This document shows positions 11,878-13,184 of a stretch of 13,184 bases of DNA, one piece after another. Position 1 is the stretch's first letter, and every line of letters begins with the position of its first letter. Source of the DNA: Ruminococcus sp. (lineage in GTDB: Bacteria > Bacillota > Clostridia > Oscillospirales > Acutalibacteraceae). A program made the translations under genes and the position numbers. Where the stretch lies: positions 1-13,184 of the forward strand of contig JAFVVB010000157.1 of assembly GCA_017502425.1 (NCBI GenBank), read 5' to 3'. Under the pieces are notes generated by a model. That model was not told where the DNA came from. It saw nothing but the letters and a program-made list of their open reading frames with translations, and searched no databases.

Positions 11878-13184
11878 TTATGAAAGATAGGTTGAAGTAC
11901 TATCAGCTAACTTATCAGTGATAACCTGAGCGTCATCAGCATCTTTACCAACAGCTGTGATGTAAAGCTTGATCTTAGGCTCAGTACCTGAAGGTCTGAT
12001 AATACATGCGTGCTCACCTTCGAGAGAGTAGGAGAGAACGTTTGATTTAGGAAGATCAATTACTTTTTCTTCACCGGTTACTAAATCGTACTCTTTGCTT
12101 TCCAAGTAGTCAGCAACTTTAAGCACTTTGTAAGAAGCAAAATCCTTTGGTGCATTTTCTCTTAGTGATGACATAATGTCTGCCATTTTCTGCATACCCG
12201 CAGCACCTGCAAAACCAAAGTTTAAAGTAGTGTTTTTATAGTAACCGTATTCGCTGTACATTTCATCCATAACCATAGCGAGAGTTTTGCCCTGCTTTTT
12301 ATAGTAAGCAGCCATCTCGCAAATGAGCATAGAAGCAACAACCGCGTCTTTATCTCTTACATAAGAGCCTGAAAGGTAACCGTAGCTTTCTTCGAATCCG
12401 AATACAAAGCGTTCTTCTTCGTTAACTTTTTCGAGGTTAAGAATAACTTCACCGATATATTTGAAACCTGTGAGTACGTTTTTGAGCTCTGCACCGTATT
12501 TGTTGCAGATAGCGTTGATGAGTTTAGTAGTAACGATAGTTTTAACAATGATAGGATTTTTTGGGAGAGTGCCCGCTTCGGTGCGTGAACGAAGAATAAA
12601 CTCAGTAAGCATAGCACCTGTTTCGTTACCTGTGAGTAATCTGTAACTACCATCATAATCTTTTACTGCGATACCAACTCTATCAGCATCAGGGTCAGTA
12701 GCAAGAAGAAGGTCAGGCTTTTCTTTATCGCACATCTCAAGTCCTAACTGTAAAGCTTCTTTAATCTCAGGGTTAGGATATGGACATGTAGTGAAATTGC
12801 CATCAGGTAATTCCTGCTCTTTAACAACAGAAACCTTTTCAACACCGATTTCAGAAAGAACTCTTCTGACAAGCTTGTTACCTGTACCGTTAAGAGGAGT
12901 GTATACTACGCTTAAATCAGCGTCTTTGCAGATATCTTTAGCAACCTGACGTGATTTAACACATTCTAGATACTGTGTGTATACAGAATCATCAACATAT
13001 TCTACCATACCGTTGTTAATAGCATCGTCAAGTGAAACGAGTTTAACACCGCTGAATATATCGATTTTCTGAATCTCATCGTAAACAGCAGTAGCAGCGA
13101 CGTCAGTCATCTGACATCCGTCTTCTCCGTATGCTTTGTATCCGTTATATGCAGCAGGGTTATGGCTTGCTGTGATCATGATAC
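11878..13184 (-). CDS. Phosphoglucomutase/phosphomannomutase, alpha-D-phosphohexomutase family (5' partial)
   Basis: Interconverts hexose 1- and 6-phosphates, linking glycolysis to wall, capsule or glycogen precursors. About 435 C-terminal residues are visible; the frame stays open to the right edge, so roughly the first 130 residues are missing compared with the 560-580 aa PgcA/PGM2-type enzymes. The visible part begins at the active-site loop MITASHNPAAYNGYKAY (phosphoserine S in TASHNP). The Mg-binding loop is ATDPDADRVGIAV, the sugar-binding loop FGFEESYGYLSGSYVRDKDAV, and the C-terminal phosphate loop RPSGTEPKIKLYI. All four active-site elements are intact. The FGFEESYGYL version of the third loop points to the long PgcA-type rather than short GlmM. 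Substrate preference cannot be read directly. It ends at TAA (11880-11878), before its terminator. Confidence 0.94.
   Translation of the reverse strand, partial: IMITASHNPAAYNGYKAYGEDGCQMTDVAATAVYDEIQKIDIFSGVKLVSLDDAINNGMVEYVDDSVYTQYLECVKSRQVAKDICKDADLSVVYTPLNGTGNKLVRRVLSEIGVEKVSVVKEQELPDGNFTTCPYPNPEIKEALQLGLEMCDKEKPDLLLATDPDADRVGIAVKDYDGSYRLLTGNETGAMLTEFILRSRTEAGTLPKNPIIVKTIVTTKLINAICNKYGAELKNVLTGFKYIGEVILNLEKVNEEERFVFGFEESYGYLSGSYVRDKDAVVASMLICEMAAYYKKQGKTLAMVMDEMYSEYGYYKNTTLNFGFAGAAGMQKMADIMSSLRENAPKDFASYKVLKVADYLESKEYDLVTGEEKVIDLPKSNVLSYSLEGEHACIIRPSGTEPKIKLYITAVGKDADDAQVITDKLADSTSTYLS

Noticed and set aside
1..13184. CRISPR arrays, tRNA/rRNA genes, toxin-antitoxin or restriction systems, prophage modules
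   Set aside because: No regularly spaced repeats, cloverleaf or rRNA sequence, integrase, transposase or paired small toxin genes were found. The lysozyme-like gene sits among housekeeping genes without holin or structural phage genes.

Overview
This 13.2-kb window is AT-rich, uses tight Shine-Dalgarno sites (AGGAG/GGAGG) and carries family types typical of low-GC, Gram-positive anaerobic Clostridia. A gut Oscillospiraceae/Ruminococcus-like bacterium fits best: the clues are a DUF5685 protein next to a Cys-tailed J-domain protein, a SpoIIM-family protein, a secreted wall hydrolase with Big_2 domains, and a Bacillus-type LexA box. The taxonomic placement is inference from gene content. I see no tRNA, rRNA, CRISPR array, insertion sequence or prophage module, and no gene-free stretch longer than about 150 bases.

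Layout. (a) 1-727: the C-terminal third of a PcrA/UvrD helicase, cut by the left edge. (b) 744-816: a long hairpin whose right arm contains the ribosome binding site of a Cys-rich protein of unknown function (821-1660). (c) A bidirectional terminator (1673-1700), then a reverse-strand HAD-family phosphatase (1705-2286) with a clear sigma-A promoter. (d) 2435-4465, forward: a tightly packed trio of a DUF5685 protein, a J-domain protein with a Cys-rich tail, and a six-helix membrane protein. (e) 4537-10242, forward, starting from a clear sigma-A promoter: a large secreted GH24 lysozyme-like wall hydrolase, ProC (proline biosynthesis), a SpoIIM-family membrane protein, a YesL/DUF624-like membrane protein and an anchored protein with a secreted beta-rich domain. 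A 34-nt palindromic terminator ends this run. (f) 10273-11761, reverse: an SOS-type pair, DNA polymerase IV (dinB) followed by a conserved-looking 78-aa protein. The dinB promoter carries a LexA box between its -35 and -10 elements. (g) 11878-13184, reverse: phosphoglucomutase/phosphomannomutase, cut by the right edge, with its own terminator.

How the genes relate. The dinB pair is a damage-inducible translesion synthesis unit. The trio in (d) looks like a co-translated unit coupling a co-chaperone to an uncharacterised helical protein and a membrane protein. The three genes 7988-10242 are translationally coupled and envelope-directed. The most unusual points are the SH3b domain nested inside the GH24 catalytic domain, the RBS-sequestering hairpin before the Cys-rich gene, the DUF5685/J-protein/membrane trio, and the 78-aa dinB partner. 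No complete new defence or mobile system is evident.
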